A stretch of DNA of 64,000 nucleotides. Origin: Paulinella micropora. Lineage: Eukaryota; Cercozoa; Imbricatea; Euglyphida. The translations under genes were made by a program, and so were the position numbers. This document shows positions 1-40,619 of the stretch, piece after piece. The DNA lies in the NCBI GenBank assembly GCA_009731375.1, contig BJOX01000170.1, positions 655,872-719,871 on the forward strand, in the 5' to 3' direction. The first letter of the stretch is position 1. Each line of letters opens with the position of its first letter. The notes beneath the pieces are model-generated. The model was not told the origin of the DNA. It saw only the letters and a program-made list of their open reading frames with translations, and did not search any database.

Positions 1-535
1 GAAAGAAGAAAGAAGACGGAAGAAGGAAGAAGACGGAAGAAGGAAGAAGGAGAAGGAGGAGGAGCAGCAACAGCAGCAGCAGCTGCAGGAGCAGGAGGAG
101 GAGCAGCTGCAGGAGGAGGCGGAGAAGAAGAAGAAGAAGAAGAAGAAGAAGAAGAAGAAGAAGAAGAAGAAGAAGAAGGAGAAGGGAGAAGGAAGAAGAA
201 GGAAGGAGGAAGAAGAAGAAAGAAGAAGGGGGAAGGAAGAAGAAACAAGCAAGCAGAAAATAGAAAGAAGAAGAGTAAAGAAGAAAGAAGACGGAAGAAG
301 GAAGAAGAAGAAGGAGGAGGAGGAGGAGCAGCAGCTGCAGGAGCAGGAGAGCAGCTGCAGGGGCAGGAGGAGGCGGAGGAGTAGGAGGAGGAGAAGAAGA
401 AGAAGAAGAAGAAGAAGAAGAAGAAGAAGAAGAAGGAGAAGGAGAAGGGAGAATGGAGAAGGGAGAAGGAAGAAGGAAGGAGGAGGGGAAGTAGGAAGGA
501 GGAAGAAGAAGAAGAAGAAGAAGAAGAAAGTCTTA
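1..535. repeat. GAA/GGA/GCA purine-rich microsatellite upstream of the giant gene
   Basis: The tract is almost entirely imperfect GAA, GGA and GCAGCA repeats. A block of roughly 240 bases occurs twice (about 1-240 and 275-535) with the same order of sub-repeats (GGA, GCAGCAGCTGCAGGAGCAGG, then GAA runs), so it looks like a tandem duplication of a compound microsatellite. It ends about 165 bases before the proposed start codon and may contain the promoter or 5' UTR; no TATA-like element is convincing. Confidence 0.85.
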
Positions 536-700
536 TATCGATTGAATTTTGGCGGTCAAATTCAAAGTTATTTACTCAAAGCTACGCCGATTGTTCCCAG
601 CGTTTCTTTGCATGACTACTACCATGCTTTTGTCTACTTTTTGTCTTCTTTTGTAGACCTCCGTTTGCCGGCTGTATAGTGTGCAGAAAGCCACGCAAGC

Positions 701-29268
<28,568 letters not shown>

Positions 29269-29487
29269 ATATGTCTGGTCTATCAGCTAGCCCCACCCGG
29301 ACCAGACTAACGAAAGAAAGGCGAACCATTGCATTTTTCTTCCCTTTGTTCTGTTTGTTTGTTTCTTGTGTTGTTGTTGTTGAGAGAGAGGGAGAGAGTG
29401 ATTGTTTCAGTGGTCCTTTTTTATTATAATATTTCTGACTGTGGTTTTGGTGGTTTGTTTGTTGCTCTAGAAGTAGAAAGAAAGTAT

Positions 29488-29574
<87 letters not shown>

Positions 29575-29626
29575 CTACAGATAGATAGATAGAGATAGAT
29601 AGATAGATAAATAGATAGATAGATAA

Positions 29627-29681
<55 letters not shown>

Positions 29682-29689
29682 TGTTTGGT

Positions 29690-31078
29690 CTATCAGTTCT
29701 GCATATTAGAGGATATAAGCATCCAGTTATCGGAATGAATACCGTACCGGACCGAAACATTAATATTGTGTTAAAATTTCTTTAAGTTTTTACTTTAAGT
29801 TTACACTTCTATTTTTGGTTCTGTTACTTCATTTTTCCATTTATTTATCAACTGTCATAATAACTTGTAGTTTTTACGTTTTCAACTGCAGTTAATTAAC
29901 ATATTAATTTATTTCCATTTACCTGTTAACTTTTTAGAAAATATTGACTATTACCTTTTTCCCCATATCCCAAACTTTATTTCCTTAGATTGATATTTCC
30001 GGTCCACAGTCATAATTATTGATAGGTAAAATAGGCAACACACCAGGTAAAGTTGCATTTAATTTCATTTTTTCCCAGACTGGCTTGAAAAACTCCAACA
30101 GCTACACAACTTGTGATAGCACTTGAAATATTCCCGTTAGTTCTCAAAATTTGCATTGTTTCGAAAGTGATACGTAGTCTGTGAAGAGAGTGTACTGAAT
30201 AAACTGGAATTGACAATCCCAGCGTCTTTTGATACCTACCCTGTTCTCGGAAGTATTTTGATATCAAATGACAGCTGTGTGTGTATTCATTTGAATGCTA
30301 GTTGGTAATTTCGTCACAATATGCTAGTCAAGACTTACAATTCGAATTTTCCTTTATTTTCGCAAGAATCACATCTTGTGTGTGCTGTCGACAGCTTGAA
30401 TTGTGGAACTTACCTGCTTTTTGAAATACCAACAGCGAGCACGCGCAAGATCACCAATCACACCCACACATGGCAGCTAGTTCATCTGTCTATGAGTTGC
30501 AGGTCATGGGAACCGTTGTGCATGCTCACCATACGCAGAGAGGCGACTTTGTATTATGTATTCAAGTTCTGTTCAAGTCTATTCAAGTTCATTACATACA
30601 TAGGACAGTCACTCAATCAAGACCATCGAGAAGCAAAGATCTCATAATGTCTCCTTTGCAAATTCCAGACATTTTTGCTACACAGTGAGTCTTTTACGTT
30701 CATGTGTGACGAAATTAATCTTCTAGCATCGTTTCCACACCCCAATTATGATGTGGTCTCCAAGGAAATCTACTATCATGAAGAGTGTCTCAACATTTTC
30801 GCACGCTGCACGCCACCCTCAAGGTCACATTTATGGATACGTACCGCAAGGCACTCAAGGACTGCTCTGCAAAGAAGCTCTCTCCCCAGACTGATGGAAT
30901 CAGCCGCGCCCACTTCATCAAGGTAGTCCTCATGACTTTAGAGAAAGACATTTGCATCCTCCTAGCGAAAGTTGTTAAGGATGATCTTCTCAACCTTGAG
31001 GATGAGCATTTTATCATAATGCAGCCCCTTGAGCAGATGGTGGATTACTGGCTTGACCCCTCTGTTTTCCACAAGTGA
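29690..31078 (+). other. AT-rich intergenic sequence and an unassigned ORF
   Basis: From 29,690 to about 30,700 I see nothing recognisable. An open frame at 30,785-31,078 (97 codons) encodes a helical peptide (FMDTYRKALKDCSAKK, HFIKVVLMTLEKDI, PLEQMVDYWLDPSVFHK). Its position just before the gag-like fragment suggests a broken retroelement N-terminus, but there is no recognisable motif and it could be a chance ORF. Confidence 0.3.
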
Positions 31079-31139
31079 ACCTCTTTTAGGGGTGAGAGAA
31101 ATTTAGCCATTAGTCAGTACAACGACCTTGCGAAAAAGG

Positions 31140-34100
31140 TTGGATGGGTTTTATCCCCGGATTACGTCCCCAGCTCTTTGCGCTACGGGACGGGAGCTGT
31201 GCCCACGGGCACGGTGGCCCCTACCATGTGGCTATCTCGCCCTCCGTCTGCAGCTGCAACAACGACTACGACCACCACGACGGTGATGCCTACAGCTACT
31301 GCGACAGCTGGATTGCCTGCATCGTCATAATCATCATCTACGTCGGCAGCGTCGACCAGCGTCGACCTTACGCCCCGTGGCCGTTCCTACTCCGATGAGA
31401 TTTCCCTCGCCAGGTTCGCGACGATCCGGTGGGCCCCTTACATCCTTTGCAAGTCGATCGTCCCACTGGAAGTAGTTTGGGTCCTACAAGCGGGTCAGAA
31501 GCACAACGGTCTCTGTTTAGTCGACCGAGACAGGCTTCTGAGGGGATACTTTCCCCACAAGAATCATGATACTGCTCAGTTCTGACTCCGAGGTTTTCTC
31601 GCAGGAGCCCAAGCTTCCCTGGATCATTCTCCTGACTCCCGGTACAAGGACAGCTGCACACTTTTCGTCTCCCCTTACGAGGAACGACGGGAAGGAAGGG
31701 TGGTAGAAGAGGAGGAAGAAATGAAGGAACAGCCTCTGTTTTCTTTCTCTCCTGAAGGAGGAGCAGAACTGACCTACGGTAAGAGCATCCTCCAATCTCT
31801 CCGAGACGAGCAGTCATATGCCCGTTCTGCCCTTCCACGAGTCGTGACCTTCGCCACAGTTAGGCAGTCGACCCCGCCGGCTGGTGAGGGTGACGGAGAC
31901 GGAGAACCCATTGTTGCTGTCACTGATCCCGCAGCCACCCTTGCAGTGGTAGCACCGGTGGTTGCAGAAGAGATCGTAGCCGACCCAGCTGTCCCGGCGA
32001 CCGAAGCAGAGGTGGGGAACCCGTCTGGCGGTAATGCGGCGACAGCTACAGCCTCTACTAGTATCGAACCGTCCTCGTCGAGTAGCTCCCAGCCGTCACG
32101 TACCCGTAGCGGTGTGCCTTTTAGTGGTAGCACAGTCCTTATGATGGCTGCGCCAGTGGAGTCCGCTACCGAACGATACTAACGTCGTATGAGAGAGATA
32201 AAGAAACTAAAGTTTGATCAGGTATCACTAGGATACACGTTGCGTCTCTTTCTCTCTAACCTCACTTTTTTATGACTCAGTCAGATGCAGAAATCTTCCT
32301 TAACGCGTAGTCAGCAAGGATTTCTTTCGCTGACTCCTGCGTGAAGTCACTGCAGCTTTTGCCATAGATCTAGATCTGGTTGAACTATCGCGTAGACTCA
32401 CGATGGAAAGTCGATATAGTCTACGATGTCACCAAATCTTTTGGTCCGAGCTACAGGAACGACATGAAGCGACGATCGAAAGAAAATTTTGTTACTTTTA
32501 TCACGCGTTTGCAGAAGCTTTTCAGACAGCTGAAGAACGAATACCTAGTGAGAGGAAGCACATAGGTATGAGGTAGCCAGGCGATGTGTCTCCCCTATGG
32601 AGATACAACACATAGAGTCTTTGCAAGAAGAAAGAAAGAATCGATGTATCTCGCCGACGCGTACGTTGAAAGAGCTGAGGTATCTTATCCTCAAAGCTAA
32701 TCCACGTACTTTGACTGATTGGGACCCCAAAATGATCCTGACGGCCCCGGACTCCGACTCCAGCCGACGCCCTCCTCGCAAGGAGAAAGCCAAGCAAGGT
32801 ACCAGGAAGACGAAGACCAGATGGTCCCGCGACATCCCATCGGGAAGCCAGCTGCAAGGCTTGCAGAAGCAAGCGTTCGCTGCCCAGTCGCAGAGAAAGC
32901 CCCAGTCTGGCCCGAAACCAAACCAACGGCATAATGCTAGTTCGATTGGCGGGCGGAAGCTCCTCTGATACCAATGCCACCCAGAACTCCGAGCCCTGTC
33001 CCTACTGCAAACACTTTGGTAAGGTAGATAGGCCAAATCACACCTTACAAGTTTGTAGGAATCGCGTACGTGACTTGGAGAATTCGAAGGGACTCAACAC
33101 CCACTGGTGCCCTCCGCGATCGTCGAAGCAACAGTGGGCAGCCCGTTCGCAGAGTAAGCAGACGTCCCGCCAGCCAGACTAACGCAAAGGCAGTGCGTCT
33201 TTGCGTTCGTCGGACGGGAAAACAAGAGGAACCACCTGCTGCTCTGGATCCAACGCGATCGAGATCAAGCAGCCGGCTCCATGGACGAAGGATCGCCGCT
33301 GCAAGGAACGCAAGGAGTCCGTGACTGCATTAATTGCCGCCCAGGAGACTGCGGATATCCTCGAAGAGGTAAGTCCCAGAAAGATATTGGACTGCGGGAT
33401 TGACACTGCCCTCCAATGCCGCTATGTCGCTCCCGTACGACCGCGTAAGGCAAATTTCCTCCAAGGACGGGTCCTAGCTATTGCCGAACTGAATCAGACG
33501 CCGATAAGGTTATTGACACCTTTGTCATCGTTGACACAGGGTGTAATACCTTGGCGTTGATTCATCCACGCTTGTCCGCCAAGATGGCTCTGATTGAGAT
33601 GGATTTGCCCAGCCTGACAGCCTGCACTACTCAAGGAATCATAACGATGGTTAGAGGTATACATCTGTATATCCAAGTCCTCTGCACGCGAGGCTGGGAT
33701 GAGATCTATCTCTATATCTCTCAGCATGTTCCCCCGGGAGCGGATATTTTGCTTGGTACTGCCCTTGTCATGCAGACCAACATTTCTACGGATGCACTCT
33801 TCACCCGCATGGCAGCCGGCAAACAGTGGCAGGTTTTGCCGACACGGGCGGAGAACGAACATTAATCATTCTAGATGAGTTCGAGATCCTGACCCCGCCT
33901 CGACAGCCCAGCGAGACTGTCAGCCAAGCTTTACGAAGCAGGACCATTCTAAGAGATGGTCCCTTCCAACAGATGGTCACGCTGATGGACATCCCTTCGG
34001 ATGATAACGAAGAGGAAGCCCAGCAGCAAGACCTTAAGGAATGTCCCTTTAGTCTCCTCCCTTTGGTGGCGATCACCGCTGATGGGAGTGACGATGAGGA

Positions 34101-34428
34101 GGAAAAGGAAGAAAAGAAGGAGGAGGCAGAGGAGACGATCGACGAGGAAGAGGATAGTTCGGGGCGTACTACTACCCCACCACGACAGAGCTCTCAGTCC
34201 ACGTCAGAAAGACTGAATAGCACACCGGTCTCGTCGTTTCCGGTCGTGGGTCCACCCCCGACACGAGAAGAGCAGGACGCGATCCCACAAGGTCCACCGT
34301 CACCTGTATCACCTGCGAGGCTAGCCCAGTTGCTCTTGGATGAGCTTCGGCTTCAAGCTCGAGCTCGAGCTCATCGAGTTCATCGAGCTCGGGGCAAGAC
34401 CAACGGGCCGCGCAGTTCTCACGAGTGA
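31140..34428 (+). mobile_element. Degenerate LTR-retroelement fragment: gag-like and aspartic protease
   Basis: Several frames must be joined. About 31,390-32,182 is a gag-like region (FATIRWAPYILCKS..., Ser/Thr-rich end) with an internal TGA near 31,582. At 32,597-33,182 there is a basic Gln-rich part and a zinc-knuckle-like CPYCKHFGKVDRPNHTLQVC. Around 33,510-33,865 an aspartic protease motif, FVIVDTGCNTLAL, is followed by the flap and ILLGTAL region. The frame 33,826-34,428 is an acidic, Pro-rich tail. No reverse transcriptase, RNase H or integrase follows, so the element is truncated. I found no LTR pair for it. Confidence 0.6.
33500..33865 (+). pseudogene. Retroelement aspartic protease (DTG) fragment
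   Basis: The frame through VIVDTG carries the catalytic D-T-G, a hydrophobic strand before it, and downstream IHLYIQVLC and PPGADILLGTALV, which matches the second half of a retropepsin. Upstream frames are shifted, so the polyprotein is broken. Confidence 0.6.
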
Positions 34429-34436
34429 CACCCGGT

Positions 34437-34720
34437 GGTATATCGCCTATTTCTTCCGCAACCGCCTCGCCTCCTGGCATAGTGCTGAAACCCGGATCTA
34501 AGGATACCCCTGCAAGATCATCACCCTCTCTCTCTAATGTTACAACACCCGCTTTTGTTAACGTTACATCGCCCTCTTACTCTGCTGGTACGTCACGTAA
34601 AAGTAACATCGCCCTGTTAACGTTACCTCGCCCTCTTACTCTGCTGATACGTTAACATCGCCCTCTTACTCTGATTGCATCGTAAACGATTCTATCGTCA
34701 ACGTAAAAGTGTGATTGCAT
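34437..34720 (+). repeat. Short tandem repeat around TCGCCCTCTTACTCTG
   Basis: Three full copies of a ~30-65-bp unit (AACGTTAC(A)TCGCCCTCTTACTCTGCTG) and a partial copy lie at 34,557-34,672. The function is unknown. Confidence 0.7.
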
Positions 34721-34880
34721 CATCAAAGTGATGGCATCACATTTGTGCTGATGGCATCGCATGTAGACCCGATTATCGTCAAATAGTGGATGTAATCAGT
34801 TTGACGGCAGAATCAGCATTTTTGTCCCCATAGTGTTACTTGCATGGTGCCGAAAATCGCTTTCCCAGCGGCTCATAACA

Positions 34881-35223
34881 GTTGATTGGTAATTACCCGG
34901 TCACTCACGGACCTAACTCGTACCTTTATACACGCCGCTTTGCCGGAAGACTCCGTAAGGAGACGCGATGCTCGATCGACACTTTAATCCGCAAGTAGAA
35001 TAGCAGAACTGACAATTCAGAGGCAGTAGCGCAAGCTGAATAAAAATACGCATTCATAACTGTAACTGTCACTCAATGAATATTGTCTAATTCTCAATGC
35101 CAATAATGTCCGTTACGTCCGTTACACTTATTGACTAGAACTTCGGCCAGTCGACTACACGAATAAAATACTTTCCCACTTATAAAAATTACTACTAACG
35201 GTAAACGTAAATAACCATCCAAC
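34881..35223 (-). repeat. Copia-type LTR in inverse orientation (relic)
   Basis: Its reverse complement matches the LTRs at 37,775 and 45,967 over much of its length, with the same GTTG...CAAC ends, but is clearly more diverged. Left of it (34,845-34,880) the complement continues through TGTTATGAGCCGCTGGG, the same primer-binding-site and gag start as the complete element. It is therefore the 5' LTR of a second, minus-strand copy whose internal part is lost beyond about 34,830. Confidence 0.75.
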
Positions 35224-35507
35224 ACTACGCTATATGTTGATTACGCACTGCATATTCCTACTCTGAGTCTGAGTAGTTAGCATTAGGAGTGGAAGGAGCT
35301 GGGGGTGTTGCAGGGCTGGGCGAGCGTGTTATTGCTAGAGGGAACAACCACTCTTGATTGTGATTAGGTGGTTCGGGTGTGTTGGGTTCGTAGGGGGGGG
35401 AGGGGTGGGTGTGTGCTTGCAGATGGCGGGGGAGTGGGGACTTGGGTGGAGCAGAGGCTGGCAGGGGCAGATAGCTGTGGTGAGGCAGAGTCAGCAGCAG
35501 CAGCAGT

Positions 35508-35680
35508 GGGAGAAGAAAAAGAAGAAGAAGAAGAAGAAGAAGAAGAAGAAGAAGAAGAAGAAGAAGAAGAAGAAGAAGAAGAAGAAGAAGAAGAAGAAGA
35601 AGAAGAAGAAGAAGAAGAAGAAGAAGAAGAAGAAGAAGAAGAAGAAGAAGAAGAAGAAGAAGAAAAAGAAGAAGAAGAAG
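35508..35680. repeat. (GAA)n microsatellite
   Basis: About 165 bp of GAA. It keeps Lys, Glu, Ser or Leu frames open on both strands and explains the long ORFs seen there. Confidence 0.98.
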
Positions 35681-35945
35681 ATTCAATACGAAGACGAGGA
35701 GCCACAAGTGGCTCGTCGTTATCGGTTGAGTCTTCTTCTTCTGGTGCCTCTTCCCTGAAACCACATTTTAGATGCATTTATGTTTAATATGCATGTCGTG
35801 TGTGTGAATTTGCTCCCCTGGCTCTCTCTCTCATACGCCCTCACAAAGTCTCTCACTATCTCTGGTAAACCTTTCACCTCTCGCCTTGACAAGCCTACCC
35901 CGTTTTTCTTTGCATGTGTGGTATGCATACCAAAAGTGAGGAGGA

Positions 35946-36001
35946 TCCGATGACGATGAAGAGAGAAAGCTTAAGCTTCTTTCTCTTCTTCGTCATCGGA
36001 C
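35946..36001. repeat. 55-bp near-perfect hairpin
   Basis: TCCGATGACGATGAAGAG on the left and its imperfect reverse complement on the right meet at AAGCTTAAGCTT. The arms are about 27 bp with a few mismatches. Confidence 0.85.
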
Positions 36002-36393
36002 TCCCAAGGGGAATGTTTCCATGCCCACTTGGGAGCCTTGTCAGGCTCAAATTCATGAATATTTATAAGGCGGTCAGGCATGAATGTCGACTCTGCTGTG
36101 AGCTCTCTTCCTACTGCCCCCTCCCAAACTACCATGATTTTCTCTCCCTGTTTTTCTGGTTTGCTATGCTCTCTCACGTACTTGGCTACCCTCCACCCCA
36201 CATCTGCCTCTACCCTCACAATGTGGTTTGTGTGTGTTGTGCATCCTCTTCTTGGTCATGTGCAATATCTCCTGCTGTTTCTATGGATTTATCTATGCAT
36301 ATGTCTTTATGTTGCGTGAGGACAAGTTTGACCCCATAGCGTGCGATGGTGTGTGTGGGGACCTCCTGACCTGGGTGGTTTCGTGTAAATGTT

Positions 36394-36445
<52 letters not shown>

Positions 36446-36469
36446 AGTTCTTTCTTACCCTCTCCAAAT

Positions 36470-37774
36470 CTTAGTTGTTGTGCTTTGTTTGCTTTGTGCC
36501 ATCTATATCCCATGGATGCACCTGCTTCCAGTAATAACTTACCGAAAGCATCTTCATCCAGGATATGGATGCCAAATTAAAGCGATGACCTGTGTTGTGC
36601 GTGACCTCTATGCTATGTGCAAGAGCAGATCTAGATGGGGGTGTGAATGTTTGCTTGAACGAGGGCAGGTTAAAGGGAACAGGAAAATTCTGTCTTATCG
36701 ACCAACTACACTTATCCGACGGTGCACAACCTTTCAACTTTGAAAAGATAGCATCGAATACTATACTATGCCACTGCCTAACACTGCCACTGGGTAAGGA
36801 GGCTAGATTAGTTAAAATTTCACTTTTTTTGGACTCTGAGCTTTTGTCCTGGCATATTTTCTTCGAACTCTGTGCTGAGCTGTTGTCCGCTGCTTGGGCT
36901 TCGGCAGCTTGCTTTCTTTTTTTATTACTGTCCCTATTGTCTGAAGGGGTGTACAGTGCCTTTGGAATGTTAATAGGTCGAGACAGACGGTTGCCAGGAA
37001 TAATTAACCCTTCACAGTTCGGGTCGTCGAATTTACCCCAGTCTAGGCTGGTAATCTTGGTTTAAATTTCTATTGGAAACTGGGAGCGGGCATTTCGCAT
37101 AATGGTGTCAGTACACGTCAGGTGTCCCTATGCACAAAAACGTTATCAGTGAAAAAAAAGCTAGGTGGACAACGAACAGACCCGAAAACGGAGGCAGGTC
37201 CACCTCTCAACCATAAGCGGTTCGAACAAAGTGATTAGCGTTAAGCACGCTGACAACCCCCTTTTACCAAAAAAAAACTCGGGCCGGACAGTCAGGCTAG
37301 ATAAAAGGTTACTGGTAAGAAGCAAGAATGCTTACTACGCAGGAACGAACATACCTGCATTTATTTTCTTTTATGCAGAATTTAAGTAATCATCTCACGT
37401 AAATAAATTAAATAGTACATTGAACTAAAGTGAAAACTAAACCGGCCCGGTCATTTATAAGCTTTTTGATAGGCAGCTAACTACACTAGTATGGCAGTGT
37501 CAGCCTCTGAACGCAGGGTTTTCAACTACTACTGAGGGACGCAAACACGTAGTTGACTCTTGAAGTCAAGTTAACTTGATGAGAAAATGAAATATTAATA
37601 TCACTTGAAGTTAGATGTAGTACTACGTGACCGTGCCCGTAACTTCAGCCGCGGTGCGGTGTATGTGTGAGCCCGCTGCCACTGACTCCTGACTGAGATT
37701 CACTGTGATAACTTCCGACTCAGTTCAACTCTTATTAATATCACATGAAAGTTAAATCATGATGAGTAGATGAC
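36470..37774. other. Unassigned sequence left of the copia element
   Basis: An ORF at 36,592-37,065 (+) and one at 37,165-37,389 (+, basic, RKRRQVHLSTISGSNK) show no motif I recognise. The remainder to 37,774 is AT-rich with no structure seen. Confidence 0.3.
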
Positions 37775-38107
37775 GTTGGTAGGACAACTACGTTTTTACT
37801 TTTAGTAATTGCTTTGTGACTGGGGAGTAATTTATTCGTATATAGAATGACTGTATAGTTCTAGTCAATTATTGTAACGGACGTAACGGTCCATATTGGC
37901 ATTCAGGATTGGACACTGACCATTGAGTAATAATTACAGTCGTGCAGACTTTATTTCGGTTTCATTATTACCTTTGAGTTTGTCAGTTCTGCTATCTACG
38001 TGCGGATTAAAAGTGTCGATTGGTATCGTGGCTTCTAATGGAGTCTCTCAGCAAACCGGCGTGTAAGGTATTAGGTCCGTGAGTGACCGGGTATTTACCT
38101 AATCAAC
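37775..38107 (+). repeat. Copia 5' LTR
   Basis: It begins GTTGGTAGGACAACTACG and ends CCTAATCAAC, giving short inverted ends GTTG/CAAC. It is about 95% identical by eye to the 3' LTR. Confidence 0.9.
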
Positions 38108-38124
38108 GGTTATGAGCCGCTGGG
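38108..38124 (+). promoter_or_regulatory. Primer-binding site complementary to the initiator tRNA-Met anticodon arm
   Basis: Directly after the LTR the sequence reads GGTTATGAGCCGCTGGG. Copia and Ty5 prime from a half molecule of initiator tRNA-Met, whose anticodon arm contains ...CATAACC; the first 11 bases fit that complement. The ATG inside the site is also the start of the gag frame. Confidence 0.6.
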
Positions 38125-39259
38125 ATAGCAAATTTCGGCACAATGCACATAGCATGAGACAGTTGCTGTCTCACACTCCGGAGTTTAGCGGAAACAAGAA
38201 AGATTTGCAGAGTTGCTACTATCAGATAGAGGAATACGCATATGGTTTTAGTACAACTCTCGGAGACATGTTTCACGATGCTTTTAAAGACCATAAGGCA
38301 GCGAAGACCAAATATGGTTACGACAGAGACAGGATGAGAAAGGCAGAGGAAATGGATGAGCCGAGAGAACCACACGAGGTGAACACACCAGAGGGATCAG
38401 ATGAAGAAGATGAAACACAACCACGACAACCGAAACAGAGAGGTAGTCAAACAGCACAAGACGGGAAGGCAGCGGTAGAGAAACCAGACAACTGGAAAGA
38501 TCTATCGAAGGAAGAGAAGAAGGCTTGGGAAGACAGAGCGAAAAGAAGGAAGAAAAGGGCAATCACAAGAAGCAACAAAGACGTTTACATACTGAGAAAG
38601 AAGAAATATAAAGACGAGCAACGATACTTGCATCGTTGCAGAATGTTTCAACTTCTCGTTACAACTGCATTCTCGGAAAGCAAAGTGGTTTAATGCCTTC
38701 GCAGCAAAATTGCCCGGTTGAAAAAGTCGGCATCGTAAAAGAAAAATACGGTAATATAAGCGGTGCGGCGAGATATGTCGAGGAGAAAGCTTTTGAAGAT
38801 CAGAGCCCAAGACCGACAGAAGATATGGAAGAATATCTGACCCAACATCAACTCCAGAAGCAGTGGCTTGAAGCCTTGCGAGGAGCAAATTTTGGGGAAG
38901 ATGAGGCAGTGAACGGACTGTTAGAGTAGCTAGCTGAACACGAAGTTTATGGAACAACATTCTTCAATGACTACTACAGTCTAGCGGCAGCAAACAGACC
39001 AACACACGATGAAATAATAGAGTCGGCAAAGGAAATTTACGTGCTGTGGGATGCGAAGCAAAAGAGATTGAGGAAGGAGCGTAAGAAGGAGAGGGAGAGA
39101 AAGAAAGAGGGTAAGGGAGCGAATCTAATGTTTGGAGAGGGAGAGGGAGGAGAGAAAGGAGAAAAGAGAGAGAAGAACAAGAAATGGACTAAGAACGGGA
39201 AGGGCAAGGGCAACAAGAATGGGTCCTCAGTGATAGTTCAGAGCAGGAGTGGTGGCTGA
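38112..39259 (+). pseudogene. Copia gag
   Basis: The frame starts MSRWDSKFRHNAH at 38,112, continues to 38,693 with an acidic and Lys-rich middle, then shifts into a second frame (38,636-39,259) with VEKVGIVKEKYGNI, EEYLTQHQLQKQWLEAL and, after an in-frame TAG at 38,927, LAEHEVYGTTFFNDYY. A Lys-rich end (KGKGKGNKNG-like) follows, and just after it CYNCYQ, half a zinc knuckle. One frameshift and one stop disable it. Confidence 0.7.
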
Positions 39260-40562
39260 CAGCGACCTGCTATAACTGCTATCAGACTAAGCGTTTTTAC
39301 CCCAAACAAAAGTCAAGCTCCAAACGAACTAGTCCAAAGTCAGCTCACCCTGACTCCTCAAGGGGAAGCAAAGAGACAAGAGTGGCAAATTTCGAAAGAA
39401 AGGAGCCAAAGGAGTCACTCTTATGAGGGGAGAGGTAGGAGAGGAGGGTGAGGAGGAAGGAGGAGATAAGTCTGAGGGGCAAGACAGCTCAGAAGAAGAA
39501 GAGTATGGGCTAGTAATAATTGAGGGTAGCGAAGAAGCAATGGAGGGAAACATAGAAAGTGGGAAAAGCATTATTGCTCGTGAAGCAGAGCAAGAGGGCG
39601 AGGAGGACCCTCCAAAGGAGCAAAGTGAGAACAAACCCTTAGATCAACCCACAAGAGCCCGTGGGGGGGGCAGTGCTCCATTGTCTCGAAACACACTCCG
39701 AGACAGACCCCACAACCCTCCACACCGCCCTCTCACTAGTGCTCAACACCCCAACACCACAACTACTCCTGCCCTCACGACCTCACAAGACACACAACGT
39801 GTGCAACCCTCACCATTGCAACCAAAACCCTCGCAAATGAAAGAGAAAGAGAAACGGAAAGCAAGTGAGAAACCGACACCCACACCCCCTCAGAACTCTA
39901 GATAGACAAAGAACGAAACACCGCAACCCACTACATCCACTCCCAAGAGCCACACCACAGGCCCACTAACCACTCGCTGTACTGGGCTGAACTGGAAGGG
40001 AGAACAGTGTGGAGTTAAGCTTGGACAGGGGGGGAGTTGGGGCAAGGCAGGTGAGGCAGCAAAGAGGCTAGTGTATGCAGATTTGTGCGGTTATCATGCC
40101 CGTCAAGACCCACTATTTCCAGCTATTGACCTAGCACAAGACCCTTCACGTCGCCCACGTCCTTCCTGTGATTTTCCTTCAGAAAGTGAGACGATGAGCA
40201 TACTGAGAGAGAGGGAGGGAAAGGGGGCGAGTGCATAGCAAATCTCGCAAAAAGATACGGCAAAACCCGTGAAGAAAAACTCGCTAAGTCCCGCAAATAT
40301 CGGAGAAAAAGACAAGGAAAGTGTCGAAAAACCCGGTAAGAAAGGAGTTAGTACAGATTCACGGAATGATGCTGTAATGCCAGGAAAAGAGGCACGGACC
40401 GGCGGGACCAGAGCTGGAGGAGAGACTGCTTGCATTGAGACTGTGGAGCGTATAGGAGGGACGAGAGAAGGGAAGTCTTGGTCCCCATCGCTACTACCAC
40501 AAGGTCTGTCTCCTTTGGATAGAATAGGAGACAGTGTGGAGTCACAGGCAGAGAAGTCAGGT

Positions 40563-40595
<33 letters not shown>

Positions 40596-40619
40596 AACAC
40601 CTGTGGGAAAGGGCAGTAA
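39260..40619 (+). pseudogene. Copia: expanded acidic and Pro/Thr-rich region between gag and protease
   Basis: The frame 39,423-39,905 encodes Glu-rich then Pro/Thr-rich sequence. After it, TRCTGLNWKGEQCGV...LCGYHAR has Cys/His spacing that could be a small zinc site. Then comes a Lys-rich segment to 40,619 that ends in a (CA)n microsatellite at 40,564-40,592. I know no counterpart in usual copia elements. Confidence 0.4.

Larger units (their letters stand above)
35250..36470 (-). other. Unassigned minus-strand reading frames
   Basis: Minus-strand frames at 36,219-35,971 (MVVWEGAVGRELTAE, PDRLINIHEFEPDKAP, WESDDEEEKEA) and 35,928-35,719 look non-random, being acidic and Trp-containing, and are followed by a GAA/TTC run and a Pro-rich tail to 35,364. 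No domain is recognised. They may be a decayed retroelement part or an unannotated gene. The (CT)n at 36,393-36,441 interrupts any continuation upstream. Confidence 0.3.
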
